NCBI RefSeq assembly: GCF_052115025.1
Contig: NZ_JBFRFW010000004.1
Location: 62,001 to 126,000 of the forward strand
Direction: 5' to 3'
DNA from: Bradyrhizobium_A sp052115025
Lineage (GTDB): Bacteria; Pseudomonadota; Alphaproteobacteria; Rhizobiales; Xanthobacteraceae
DNA: 64,000 nt
The notes below the pieces were generated by a model. It did no database searches, had not been told where the DNA came from, and worked only from the letters and a program-made list of their open reading frames with translations. This document shows positions 43,039 through 51,691 of this stretch, piece after piece. The position numbers and the translations under genes are program-made. Position 1 is the first letter of the stretch; each line of letters opens with the position of its first letter.

Positions 43039-44841
43039 TCATGCCGCCGCCGACGCCTTCGGTTGCCGCCCTTCGGCGCCACGGCCCAGGATCGTGCCGA
43101 ATACCTCGACGAGCTTCGTGGACGCATCGACCTGCGCCGTCTTCGCGCGCCAGGCGACGTACATGTCCGGGCGCACCAGCACGCAGCCGTCCTCGTCGAC
43201 CTCGCTCTGGCGGAACCAGTCGGCATAGATGTCGAGCGCGTCGCAGCCGGCGGGCCCGATGGTCACGACCTCGACCGGCACGCCATAGGCCGCCTCGACC
43301 GCCGCGGCGGCATGGCGCCAGCCATCGCCGCCGATACCGGTGAACAGCGTGAAGCGTCCCTTGCCGGCGAGATCGAGCGTCGACTTGCGCTGCGCCTGAT
43401 GCTCGACCCAGACATGCGGCAGATGGGCGCCCGGCCAGGTGGTCGCCTGATAGTAGAGCTCGGCGTCGCGCGCGAAGGCCGGCGCCGGCGTGCCATCCGG
43501 CACCACGGCGGCCGAGGCATAGCGCTGATTCATCTCGACACCGTGGCAGTTGAACTCGTAGCTCTTGTGCGCCACGGCGTCATAGAAGCGGCGGCGGCGC
43601 TCGCGCGCATCGGCCGTGTTGGCCTTGCGCGCGTCCATGTTGCGCCGCGCCTGTGCGGGATCGCTCGACGACAGCAGGCCGACAGCATCGAAGATCGGCT
43701 CGAACTCACCGATGCTCTTGTTGGCGCGCTTGACGATCTGCGCGCCCACCGGCTGGCGTTCGGCGCTGTAGCTATCGAGCAGCGACGGCGCGGCCTTGCC
43801 CTCCAGGACCAGCTTCAGCTTCCAGCACAGATTGTAGGCGTCCTGGATCGAGGTGTTGGAGCCCAGGCCATTGCTCGGCGGATGGCGGTGCACGGCATCG
43901 CCCATGCAGAACACGCGGCCGACGGCATAGTGCCCGGCGTACATCTCGTTGACCGTCCAGGTCGAGGTCGAGCGGATCGTGACGTCGAGGCTGTCGTCGC
44001 CGACGAGATTGCGCACGATCGACACCGCCTCGTCATCGCTCAGCCGCCGCTCGCCCTGCGAGATGTCGTAGCCCCAGATGAACAGCCACTCGTTCCACGG
44101 CCGCACCATGCGGATGACGCCGGCGCCGATGCCGCCGATCTGCGCGCCCGGCTGCAGCACCCAGTAGAGCACGCTCGGGCGATGGGCGACGTATTTGGTC
44201 AGATCCACGTTCGCCACGATGTTCATGCTGCCGGCGCGGCCCATCTGGCCTTCCATCGGCAGGCCGATCACCTCGGCGACGCGGCTGCGGCCGCCGTCGG
44301 CGCCGATCAGGTATTTGGCGCGGATCTGCGAGGTCTCGCCGCTCAGGCGATCCCTGACCGTCGCGGTGACGCCGTCGGCATCCTGCACGAGGTCAATGAA
44401 CTCGGTGTTGAAGCGCAACGAAGTGCCGCGCTGGCCGGCGGCCTCGATCAGGATCGGCTCGAGGAAGTTCTGCGGCAGGTCGCAATGGCTGGTCGGGCTG
44501 GCGAGGTCGTAGTCCGCCTTGCGCGCGGGATGGTTGCCCCAGGAATACAGCCGTCCCAGCTCCTCGCCGGCGAGGCTTTCGCAGAACACGTTGTTGGCCA
44601 TCAAATGCTGCGGCGTGGCGTAGACCTTGGCGCGGTCCTCGAGGCCGAGGTCGCGCAGCACCTCCATGGCGCGCTGGTTGGTGATGTGGGCGCGCGGCGT
44701 GTCGGCAAGCCAACCGTATTTCGTCACCAGCATATGCCTGACGCCATAGGTGCCGAGCAGCGCGGCGGCGGTGGCGCCGGCGGGGCCGCTGCCCACCACC
44801 AGCACGTCGGTCTCGACGATCGGCTGTCCTGCCTTGGTCAT
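43039..44841 (-). CDS. TfdB-like flavin aromatic monooxygenase, probable resorcinol hydroxylase
   Basis: A 600-residue FAD/NAD(P)H phenol hydroxylase. GSGPAGATAAALLGTYG binds ADP; GADGGRSRVAE and GDAVHRHPPSNGLGSNTSIQDAYNL are the further FAD motifs, the last typical of TfdB/PheA. A C-terminal thioredoxin-like domain follows from about residue 430. GAGAGGG lies just before the chosen ATG. Followed by hydroxyquinol dioxygenase and maleylacetate reductase genes, it most likely hydroxylates resorcinol or a carboxylated or substituted relative to hydroxyquinol. A chlorophenol substrate is an alternative. Confidence 0.87.
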   Translation of the reverse strand: MTKAGQPIVETDVLVVGSGPAGATAAALLGTYGVRHMLVTKYGWLADTPRAHITNQRAMEVLRDLGLEDRAKVYATPQHLMANNVFCESLAGEELGRLYSWGNHPARKADYDLASPTSHCDLPQNFLEPILIEAAGQRGTSLRFNTEFIDLVQDADGVTATVRDRLSGETSQIRAKYLIGADGGRSRVAEVIGLPMEGQMGRAGSMNIVANVDLTKYVAHRPSVLYWVLQPGAQIGGIGAGVIRMVRPWNEWLFIWGYDISQGERRLSDDEAVSIVRNLVGDDSLDVTIRSTSTWTVNEMYAGHYAVGRVFCMGDAVHRHPPSNGLGSNTSIQDAYNLCWKLKLVLEGKAAPSLLDSYSAERQPVGAQIVKRANKSIGEFEPIFDAVGLLSSSDPAQARRNMDARKANTADARERRRRFYDAVAHKSYEFNCHGVEMNQRYASAAVVPDGTPAPAFARDAELYYQATTWPGAHLPHVWVEHQAQRKSTLDLAGKGRFTLFTGIGGDGWRHAAAAVEAAYGVPVEVVTIGPAGCDALDIYADWFRQSEVDEDGCVLVRPDMYVAWRAKTAQVDASTKLVEVFGTILGRGAEGRQPKASAAA

Positions 44842-44885
44842 TCCCTCTCTCCGGTTGTTGTTGTGTGTCGTATCGTCGTCCGCGC

Positions 44886-45788
44886 TCATTCCGCCGCCAT
44901 CAGCGGCTTTGGCACCGCCCCGCTGCCCGGCTTCATCTGGAAGTGGTAGGTCATGCGGTGCCAGGGGCCGTCGACGCGCTCACCGTTCGGCAGCGTTGGC
45001 GTGTCCTGCGCCTCGACCTTCGCCACCAGTTCGTCCTTGACGCCGAACACCGCGTCGGAGCGCAGATACTCGTCGCCCTCGAGGAAGACGTGGGTGATCA
45101 GCGGCTCGAAGCCGGCGGCCTTGACCAGGAAGTGGACGTGCGCCGGCCGCATCGGATGGCGCGCGCTGGCGCGGATGAGATCGCCGACCGGGCCGTCGGT
45201 CGGGATCGGATAGCTGCACGGCAGAATGGTGCGGAACGAGAACCGCCCGTCGTCATCGGTGACGAAGCGCGCCCGCAGCGACGGTCCCGTCGTGGCGTAT
45301 TCCGGTTTCTGCGAGTCGTAGAAGCCGTCGTCGTCGGCGTGCCAGACATCGACCTCGGCGCCGGCGATCGGCTTGCCGGCGAGATCCGTGACGCGGCTCT
45401 CGACGACCATCGGCGCGCCGTCGATGCCCTTTGAAATATCGCTGCCATGGGGCGTCTGGCGATGATCGCCGACATAGAACGGGCCGAGCACCGTGGTCTC
45501 GGTCGCGCCCTCGCGCTCGCGATGGTTGACCGCGTCGACCAGCATGGAAATGCCGAGCACGTCGGACAGCAGGATGAACTCCTGGCGCAGCGGCGTGCAC
45601 GTCTGCCCGGTGCGGGTGAGGAAGTCGATCGCCTCGTTCCATTCCTCGAAGGTGAGGCCGGTGCGGCGCACGAGGTCGTGCAGCGTCGTGATGGTCTCCT
45701 GCAGCAGGTATTTGAGCCGCGGGTTGGGCGTGGCAGCGAATGCCTGCAGCACCTCGGCGGTGAGTGCGTGATCGTCGAAGGTCGTCAT
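44886..45788 (-). CDS. intradiol dioxygenase, probable hydroxyquinol 1,2-dioxygenase
   Basis: A 300-residue non-haem Fe(III) enzyme with the N-terminal helical dimer domain (residues 1-95) and the intradiol beta-sandwich. The likely iron ligands are Tyr157 (DGFYD), Tyr193 (CSYPIPTDGP), His217 and His219 (RPAHVHF). Length and the domain with DVLGISMLVDAVNH fit the hydroxyquinol/chlorocatechol branch. It opens hydroxyquinol to maleylacetate. It overlaps the maleylacetate reductase gene by 4 bases and precedes the monooxygenase gene, which supports the pathway assignment. Confidence 0.9.
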   Translation of the reverse strand: MTTFDDHALTAEVLQAFAATPNPRLKYLLQETITTLHDLVRRTGLTFEEWNEAIDFLTRTGQTCTPLRQEFILLSDVLGISMLVDAVNHREREGATETTVLGPFYVGDHRQTPHGSDISKGIDGAPMVVESRVTDLAGKPIAGAEVDVWHADDDGFYDSQKPEYATTGPSLRARFVTDDDGRFSFRTILPCSYPIPTDGPVGDLIRASARHPMRPAHVHFLVKAAGFEPLITHVFLEGDEYLRSDAVFGVKDELVAKVEAQDTPTLPNGERVDGPWHRMTYHFQMKPGSGAVPKPLMAAE

Positions 45789-46945
45789 CGGCGGATCTCC
45801 TCGAACGGGACGGGAGCGTCGCCGCGCCAAGCGGCGGCGATCAGGTTGCGCAGCGCGGCGCGGTCGAGCGGCCGCGGGTTGGGATAGGGGTTGTGAACGG
45901 CGAGATCGGCTGCGCGGTCGATGCCGCTCGACGGCATCCCGATGGTGCCGAGCGCCGTCGGCAGACCGAGGGCATGCGCCAGATCGAACAGACCGCGCGG
46001 CGCATCCGCGACGCCGAGCGCGCGGGCGACCCGCGCCATGGCGGCCGGCGCGGCCGCGGCGTTGTAGGCGGCGGCATGCGGCAGCACGATCGCGTGGGTT
46101 TCGGCATGCGGCAGATCGAAGGTGCCGCCGAGCACATGGCAGAGCTTGTGATGCAGCGCCATGCCGACGGCACCGAGACAGACGCCGCACAGCCACGCAC
46201 CATAAAGCGCATCGTGGCGGCCGACGGCATCGGCCGGATCGGTGACGATCCGCGGCAGCGCCCGCGCCAGCGCGGCAATGCCCTCTTCAGCCATCAGCGA
46301 TGTCAACGGGTTGGCGTCAGCGGCATACAGCGTCTCGACCGCATGGGCGATGGCATTGAGGCCGCTCGCCGCCGACACCTGCGGCGGCAGGCCGAGGGTC
46401 AGATCGACGTCGTAGATCACGGTGTCCGGGATGATGTCCTGCGACTTGCGCGTCGTCTTCACCCCATGATGGGTCTCACCGAGAATCGGCGTCATCTCGG
46501 AGCCGGCATATGTGGTGGGAACGGCGATGTGCGGCAGCCCGGTGCGCAGCGACAGCGCCTTGCCGAGCCCGACGGTCGAGCCGCCGCCGAGGGCGACGAG
46601 GCCATCGACCTCGGACGTCTCGACCACCTGCAACGCGGCCTCGGTCACCTCCACCGGCGTGTGCATGCGCGCGCCGGCAAACTGGCCGGCAAGCCGCTCG
46701 CCGAGGGTGGCGCCAAGGCGGCGGCCGTCGTCGCGCTGCTGCGGCGTGGTGAGAACGAGAGCGCGGCGGATGCCGAGGCGTTCGACCTCCTCGCCGAGGC
46801 GGGCGATGGTGCCGGAGCCGAACAGCACGCGGTATTGCTGCGAGCAGTAGGAAAACGACCGCGGCGTCGCCTCCGGCCCGCCCCCGGGCGCAATGTCCGA
46901 AACGATGGCGCGCGCAGGCGCGGCGTCAACATCCGCGGTCGTCAT
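45785..46945 (-). CDS. maleylacetate reductase
   Basis: A 386-residue iron-containing alcohol dehydrogenase family protein. The NAD(P) region VALGGGSTVGLGKALSLRTGLPHIAVPTTYAGSEMT is characteristic of maleylacetate reductase, as are GLNAIAHAVETLYA and MALHHKLCHVLGG, which carry metal-site residues found in some members. It reduces maleylacetate to 3-oxoadipate. It is the first gene of the minus-strand unit, 167 bases after the AraC regulator gene. Confidence 0.92.
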   Translation of the reverse strand: MTTADVDAAPARAIVSDIAPGGGPEATPRSFSYCSQQYRVLFGSGTIARLGEEVERLGIRRALVLTTPQQRDDGRRLGATLGERLAGQFAGARMHTPVEVTEAALQVVETSEVDGLVALGGGSTVGLGKALSLRTGLPHIAVPTTYAGSEMTPILGETHHGVKTTRKSQDIIPDTVIYDVDLTLGLPPQVSAASGLNAIAHAVETLYAADANPLTSLMAEEGIAALARALPRIVTDPADAVGRHDALYGAWLCGVCLGAVGMALHHKLCHVLGGTFDLPHAETHAIVLPHAAAYNAAAAPAAMARVARALGVADAPRGLFDLAHALGLPTALGTIGMPSSGIDRAADLAVHNPYPNPRPLDRAALRNLIAAAWRGDAPVPFEEIRR

Positions 46946-47112
46946 CGGCGTTTTCTCCCCTGCCGGTCGCCCGGCGGTCCTGCTGTTGTGGGGAGGAGGT
47001 TAGCGGCGGGCGAGCGCGACCGGCCTGCACGAAACCGGAGGAATCCTGCACAAAGTTGGAAAAATCGCCGGCAGGCCTTCCCGCCGAACGGTCCCGGCCG
47101 GGCGCGCGGGCG

Positions 47113-48000
47113 CTAATGGCTGCGGCGGTAGCGCCCCGGCGTCACGCCGGTGAAGCGGCGGAACATGCGGGTGAGATGTTCCTGGTGGGAGAAACCGCAT
47201 TGCAGCGCGACGTCGGCGATGCTGTGGGCTTCGTCGGCCAGCAGCGCCTTGGCGCGCTCGATGCGCAGGTTCAGCACATACTGATAGGGCGAGACCCCGG
47301 TGGTCGCCTTGAACAGCCGCACGAAATACTCGGTGCTGCGGCCGCACAGCGCAGCCAGAGCATCGAGCCGGATATCGCCCGCGAGATGCACCTCGACATA
47401 GTCGCGGACCCGCTGCATCTGCCGCACATTCAGCACCTGCGGATGCTTGCCGGCCTCGGCGGGGCGCTGGTGATAATTGAGGGCGATGAAGCGGTTGGCG
47501 ATGGCGCGCGCGATCGGATCGGCGAACAGCGACGATGCCGGCAGATGGCCGGTGATGGTGTCGCCGATCGCGGCGGCGAGATGCTCGAGCACCGCATCCT
47601 TCTCGCCCAGCATGGGCGCGAGCCCGCCGATCAGACTGCGCGGCTGTTCGGCATCCTCGAACAGGTCGGAACGCAGGTAGATGTGAGTGGAGTCGAGCGC
47701 GGCATGCAGCAGCACGTCGCACTCGTGCCCCGCCGGCAGGAAGAACACGCCGCCGCGCGGAATGTGGCGCTCGACCGACCTGCCGTCCACCGTATAGGTG
47801 ATGTCCACCGGACCGCCGCGATGCAGCACCATCAGGCTGTCGGACAGAGCATGCAGCTTGCCATCATAAGGGCGTTCGCGCTGCACCGAGGCGAACGCAG
47901 ACGACCAGCCGAGCCCCTCGCTCGAACCGTGGATGTCGGCCTCGAATCGATGCAGGATGCGGTGGGTATCCTCAATTCCGAAAATCGGCTTCGCGTCCAT
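47113..48000 (-). CDS. AraC-family regulator, probably of the hydroxyquinol operon
   Basis: A 295-residue AraC protein: an N-terminal cupin-type sensing domain (FFLPAGHECDVLLHAALDS) and a C-terminal double HTH (LDALAALCGRSTEYFVRLFKATTG, then SIADVALQCGFSHQEHLTRMFRRFTGVTP). It lies just upstream of the maleylacetate reductase gene in the same direction, so local activation is likely. The inducer is presumably the aromatic substrate. Start chosen at MDAKPIF. Confidence 0.9.
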   Translation of the reverse strand: MDAKPIFGIEDTHRILHRFEADIHGSSEGLGWSSAFASVQRERPYDGKLHALSDSLMVLHRGGPVDITYTVDGRSVERHIPRGGVFFLPAGHECDVLLHAALDSTHIYLRSDLFEDAEQPRSLIGGLAPMLGEKDAVLEHLAAAIGDTITGHLPASSLFADPIARAIANRFIALNYHQRPAEAGKHPQVLNVRQMQRVRDYVEVHLAGDIRLDALAALCGRSTEYFVRLFKATTGVSPYQYVLNLRIERAKALLADEAHSIADVALQCGFSHQEHLTRMFRRFTGVTPGRYRRSH

Positions 48001-48162
48001 GGACCGCTCGCGGGCTGCGGGACGGCGGCGAGTGAAGCGCAACGGCCGGCGGATTTCAACACGTCCGCTTCCGCGTCAATGTTGCGACGCAGCAGGCTTC
48101 CGGGCCGGCAACTGTCCGGCTAGGTTGAACGGGCCTGTTCTCCAACCCTCACGGTCGCCCCG

Positions 48163-48654
48163 ATGCCTCGACGTCCCCTCGCGACGCCCACCACAGCTGT
48201 CGCCGAATGCCTGTGCGGCGCGGTCAAGCTGTCGATCGATACGCCCGCGCGCTGGGCTTGGCACGATCACACCGCGGCGAGCCGCACCGCCCATGGCGCT
48301 GCCTATGCCACCTATGTCGGCAGCTGGCGCAAGCGTTTTCGCGTGCTCGCCGGCGAGGAGCACATCCGGCGCTATCAGGAGGCGAAAACCGGTGCGACGC
48401 GCAGCTTCTGCGAACGCTGCGGCACGCCGCTGGCCTACGAGCGCGCACGCTCGCCGCACATGGTCAACATCCCCCGTGCGCTGTTCCGCAGCCGCACCGG
48501 CCGCCAGCCGCTCTATCACATTGGCATCGACGAATTGCAGGAGTGGACCTATGCCGGCGAACCGCTGGTGCCGCTGAAGGGATTTCCCGGCGTGGTGTGG
48601 GAGCGCCCGCGCAAGCGCCGACGCGGCCGCGACGACGATGGCCGCGTGATGTAG
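48163..48654 (+). CDS. GFA/CENP-V-fold protein with an altered zinc site
   Basis: A 163-residue protein of the glutathione-dependent formaldehyde-activating (GFA) fold. It has Cys16 and Cys18 (CLCGAVKL) and Cys83 and Cys86 (SFCERCGTPL), the structural zinc motif. The usual middle motif CHCxxCR, holding the catalytic zinc, is replaced by HDHTAASR at 34-41, with His/Asp instead of Cys. The C-terminus is Arg-rich. It stands alone, divergent from the AraC gene. The function is unknown; enzyme activity of the standard type is doubtful. Confidence 0.8.
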   Translation: MPRRPLATPTTAVAECLCGAVKLSIDTPARWAWHDHTAASRTAHGAAYATYVGSWRKRFRVLAGEEHIRRYQEAKTGATRSFCERCGTPLAYERARSPHMVNIPRALFRSRTGRQPLYHIGIDELQEWTYAGEPLVPLKGFPGVVWERPRKRRRGRDDDGRVM

Positions 48655-48773
48655 GCGTGACGCGCGCATCGCTGGCACGGATGAGCACAGCGATATCCGG
48701 GAATGCCGTGACGAAGCCATTGCCGACGCGAAAGCCCCCGCATGTCGCTGCGCTCATACGGGCTACGCCTCTT

Positions 48774-48940
48774 CCCTCATGGTGAGGAGCGCGGCGCCGA
48801 GGCGATGCGATAGAGCCATGCGATTGAATGCGCCGCGCGTCTCGAACCATGAGGCCCGGGCAGTGCTGCAAGTTGTCCTGCGCTGCGCCCCGGCCTCATC
48901 CTTCGAGACGCCCGCTGCGCGGGCGCCTCAGGACGAGGAG
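48774..48940. repeat. palindromic repeat pair, first element with an enlarged loop
   Basis: CTCATGGTGAGGAGCGCGGC and GCCGCGCGTCTCGAACCATGAG enclose about 30 extra bases compared with other copies. The second element, CTCATCCTTCGAGACGCCC to GGGCGCCTCAGGACGAG, is nearly complete. They fill most of the 395-base gap between the convergent GFA and slipin genes; no gene is visible. Confidence 0.75.
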
Positions 48941-48986
48941 AACGAGGATGCCGAAAATCACAAACGAAACCCATGACAAATGACCA

Positions 48987-49014
48987 TCGGGCCGGCGCTT
49001 GCGCACCGGCCCGA
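48987..49014 (-). terminator. hairpin terminator after the slipin gene
   Basis: TCGGGCCGG and CCGGCCCGA form a 9-bp perfect stem around a 10-base loop that can itself pair, 35 bases beyond the slipin stop codon. The following minus-strand T content is modest. Confidence 0.6.
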
Positions 49015-49049
49015 CAGCTTGTCATCCGACAGACGAAACTACGACGAAA

Positions 49050-49838
49050 CTACGCCGCCTTGTCGACCACGACCTTGGCGGCATCGGCGATGCCGCGGGC
49101 CATGGAGACGAACTCGCTCGGCATCATCACCAGCGTCATGGTGTTCTGCTCCGCGCCGACCTCGGTGATCATCTGCATGCGGCGCAGCTCGAGGCCGGCC
49201 GGATTCTGCATGATCACTTCCGCCGCCTGGCGCAGTTGCTCGGCGGCCTCAAGCTCGGCGCCCGCCTTGATCACCCGGGCGCGGCGCTCACGCAGCGCCT
49301 CGGCCTCCTGCGCCAGTGCACGCTGCATGGTCGGCGGGATCTCGACGTTCTTCATCTGCACCAGTTCGACCTTGACGCCCCACGGCTCGGTGATGCCGTC
49401 GACCGTCTCCTGGATCTGGCTGGCGATCGAGTCCTGCGCCTTGAGGATCTCGTCCAGCGTGTGCTGGCCGAGCACCGTGCGCAGCGTGGTCATCGCCACC
49501 TGGACCACCGCGTTGCCGACAGTCCTGACCTCCATCACCGCACGCTCGGGATCGAAGATGCGAAACCAGATCACCGCGTCGACCTTGATCGGCACGTTGT
49601 CCCGGGTGATGCCTTCCTGCTGCTCGACATCCGCGGTCACGGTGCGCAGGTCGATCTTGATCTGCCACTCCAGCCACGGCCAGATGAAATAGAGGCCGGG
49701 TCCGGCAATGCGATCGAAATTGCCGAGCTGGAAGATGACGCTGCGCTCATACTGGTTGGCGGTGTGCACGCTCTTCACCAGCAGCACGAGCGCCACCACG
49801 ACGACAATGATCAGAGGAAAAACCAACGGGTAGTCCAC
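49050..49838 (-). CDS. slipin (SPFH/Band 7 membrane protein)
   Basis: A 262-residue stomatin-like protein: a single N-terminal membrane segment (PLIIVVVVALVLLV, residues 8-21), then the Band 7 domain (YERSVIFQLGNFDRIAGPGLYFIWPWLEWQIKIDLRTVT), a long helical region rich in Ala/Glu and a short tail. The GTG at 49838 is preferred because GGGAG lies 6 bases upstream; a nearby ATG is out of frame. Slipins scaffold membrane microdomains. Unusually, no nfeD gene is adjacent. A perfect alphaproteobacterial SOS box lies 46 bases upstream. Confidence 0.9.
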   Translation of the reverse strand: MDYPLVFPLIIVVVVALVLLVKSVHTANQYERSVIFQLGNFDRIAGPGLYFIWPWLEWQIKIDLRTVTADVEQQEGITRDNVPIKVDAVIWFRIFDPERAVMEVRTVGNAVVQVAMTTLRTVLGQHTLDEILKAQDSIASQIQETVDGITEPWGVKVELVQMKNVEIPPTMQRALAQEAEALRERRARVIKAGAELEAAEQLRQAAEVIMQNPAGLELRRMQMITEVGAEQNTMTLVMMPSEFVSMARGIADAAKVVVDKAA

Positions 49839-49883
49839 GACACGCTCCCATATAATGTCTTTGGTCGCGACCCGACCAAATGA

Positions 49884-49898
49884 GAACAAAATAGGAAC
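49884..49898 (-). promoter_or_regulatory. LexA (SOS) box, GTTC-N7-GTTC
   Basis: On the minus strand the sequence is GTTCCTATTTTGTTC, an exact match to the alphaproteobacterial LexA consensus GTTC-N7-GTTC. It sits 46 bases upstream of the slipin start in an AT-rich promoter-like patch. No plus-strand gene begins nearby, so the slipin gene is the only candidate target. Confidence 0.7.
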
Positions 49899-50046
49899 GC
49901 TATCCTGAATTTTCAAGGGGCACAGCGCCATCACTTTGCCGTGCGGCGGCCTCACCTCGCAATCACGGCGCGCTGATCACCCGTCATGCATGCGCGGCGA
50001 AGCGATCAGCACCGCGACGATGCATGTTTCCAGCAACGCCGCCTTG

Positions 50047-50886
50047 CTAGGCCGCCGGAAGCCCGAGCGGGCTGAGGCGCGGCAGCGGCGGCGCCTGATC
50101 GGGCGCGCCCAGCAATGCGATAAGCTCGCGCTTGAAGCGCACGAACGCCATGTCGGTCAGCAGGTCGCGGCTGCGCGGCCGCGGAAAGTCCAGCCGCAGG
50201 TCGGCGATGATCCGGCCCGGGCGTGGACTGAGCATCAGCACGCGGTCGCCGAGAAACAGCGCTTCGTCGATGTCGTGGGTCACGAACACCGTGGTGGTCG
50301 GGATCTCGCTCCAGATCTCCAGCAGCAGATCGTGCATGCGCGCCCGCGTCAGCGCGTCGAGCGCGCCGAACGGTTCGTCCATCAGCAGCACGCGCGGATG
50401 GTTGATCAGCACGCGGGCGATCTCGACGCGCTGCTGCATGCCGCCGGACAGCTGGGACGGATAGACCGCCTCGAAACCTGCGAGCCCGACCCGCCGCAAC
50501 AGCGCATCGGCCGCCGCATGGCGCTCGGCGCGGCCGACGCCGCGCATCTTCAGGCCGAACGCGACGTTGTCGCGCACCGTCTTCCAGGGAAACAGCGTGT
50601 GCTGCTGGAATACGATGCCACGATCCGGGCTCGGCCCCACGATATCCAGATCGTCGACGATGAGACGGCCGGCCGTCGCCGGCAGATGCCCGGCGATCAC
50701 GCCGAGCAGCGTGGACTTGCCGCAGCCGGACGGGCCGAGGATGCAGACGAGTTCGCCCGGCTCGATGGTCACGGTGAAGTCGCCGAGCGCGGCAAAGGCG
50801 GCCGCGCCCTCCCCGAGCCGGATCGACAGCCGATCGGCGACGATGCGTCCCGCCGTCACCGCCTGGCGTGTCAGGATCGCATCCAT
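50047..50886 (-). CDS. NitT/TauT-type ABC transporter ATPase (importer 1)
   Basis: A 279-residue ATPase: Walker A GPSGCGKST, Q-loop FQQHTLFPWKTV, signature LSGGMQQRVEIARVL and Walker B VLLMDEPFGALDALTR, all of the TauB/SsuB/NrtD type. Family substrates are taurine, alkanesulfonates, nitrate, cyanate or pyrimidine precursors. Its ATG overlaps the permease stop by one base (TGATG). It is the last gene of the three-gene importer starting at 53101. Confidence 0.93.
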   Translation of the reverse strand: MDAILTRQAVTAGRIVADRLSIRLGEGAAAFAALGDFTVTIEPGELVCILGPSGCGKSTLLGVIAGHLPATAGRLIVDDLDIVGPSPDRGIVFQQHTLFPWKTVRDNVAFGLKMRGVGRAERHAAADALLRRVGLAGFEAVYPSQLSGGMQQRVEIARVLINHPRVLLMDEPFGALDALTRARMHDLLLEIWSEIPTTTVFVTHDIDEALFLGDRVLMLSPRPGRIIADLRLDFPRPRSRDLLTDMAFVRFKRELIALLGAPDQAPPLPRLSPLGLPAA

Positions 50887-51689
50887 CAGCGCGCCACCGC
50901 CGGCCGCTGCCACGGCGTCAGCGCGCGGCCGAGCGCCGTCAGCCCCCAGCTGCTGCCCATGCCGAACAGCCCGATCACCAGCATGCCGACAATGATGTCG
51001 GCATAGTTCTGCAAGGTGTAGGCCTCCCAGGTGTAGTAGCCGATGCCGAACTGGCCCGCGATCATCTCCGCGGTGACAAGGCAGAACCACGACGTGCCCA
51101 TGCCGATGGCGAGGCCGGTGACGATGCTGGGCGCGGCGCCCGGCAAGACGATCTCCCACAGAATGGCGCGGGAGCCGCCGCCGAGGCTGCGCGCCGACGC
51201 CACGAGGCGCCGGTCGACATGGGCGACGCCATGGACGGTGTTGAGGATGATCGGAAACAGCGCGCCGATGAAGGTGATGAAGACCATCGACAATTCCGAC
51301 GACGGGAACATCAGGATCGCCAGCGGGATCCAGGCGACTGCCGGGATCGGCCGCAACAGCTCCAACGGCGGCAGCAGCACGTCGCTGGCGACGCGCGAAC
51401 GGCCGATGGCGAAGCCCAGTGCCACGCCGGCCAGCACGGCCGCGGCATAGCCGGCAAATACCCGGCCGAGGCTCGCCCCGACATGGGACAGCAGTTTTGG
51501 CGAGCGCAGCAGCACCAGCAGCGCCTCCGCCACCTCGACCGGCGTCGGCACGTTGCGGAACGTGACGATGCCGAGATTGAGCCGCAGCGACGACGCCAGC
51601 TGCCACAGCACGAGGCACGCCGCGATCGAGCCGACGCGCAGCGCGAGACGCACCGCCGGCCGCGCCGGGAGCGTCGTGGCCGGCGCCAT
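50886..51689 (-). CDS. NitT/TauT-type ABC permease (importer 1)
   Basis: A 267-residue inner-membrane protein with about six segments. LLELLRPIPAVAWIPLAILMF and the EAA-like loop VASARSLGGGSRAILWEIVLPGAAPSIVTGL are typical of TauC/SsuC. It lies 2 bases after the binding-protein gene and overlaps the ATPase gene, so all three are one operon. Confidence 0.93.
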   Translation of the reverse strand: MAPATTLPARPAVRLALRVGSIAACLVLWQLASSLRLNLGIVTFRNVPTPVEVAEALLVLLRSPKLLSHVGASLGRVFAGYAAAVLAGVALGFAIGRSRVASDVLLPPLELLRPIPAVAWIPLAILMFPSSELSMVFITFIGALFPIILNTVHGVAHVDRRLVASARSLGGGSRAILWEIVLPGAAPSIVTGLAIGMGTSWFCLVTAEMIAGQFGIGYYTWEAYTLQNYADIIVGMLVIGLFGMGSSWGLTALGRALTPWQRPAVAR

Positions 51690-51691
51690 GG

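Noticed and set aside
40728..44949. Two plus-strand frames of about 740 codons opposite the importer and monooxygenase genes
   Set aside because: Same reason: they are shadows of genes with full catalytic motifs, with no ribosome-binding sites or recognisable domains.
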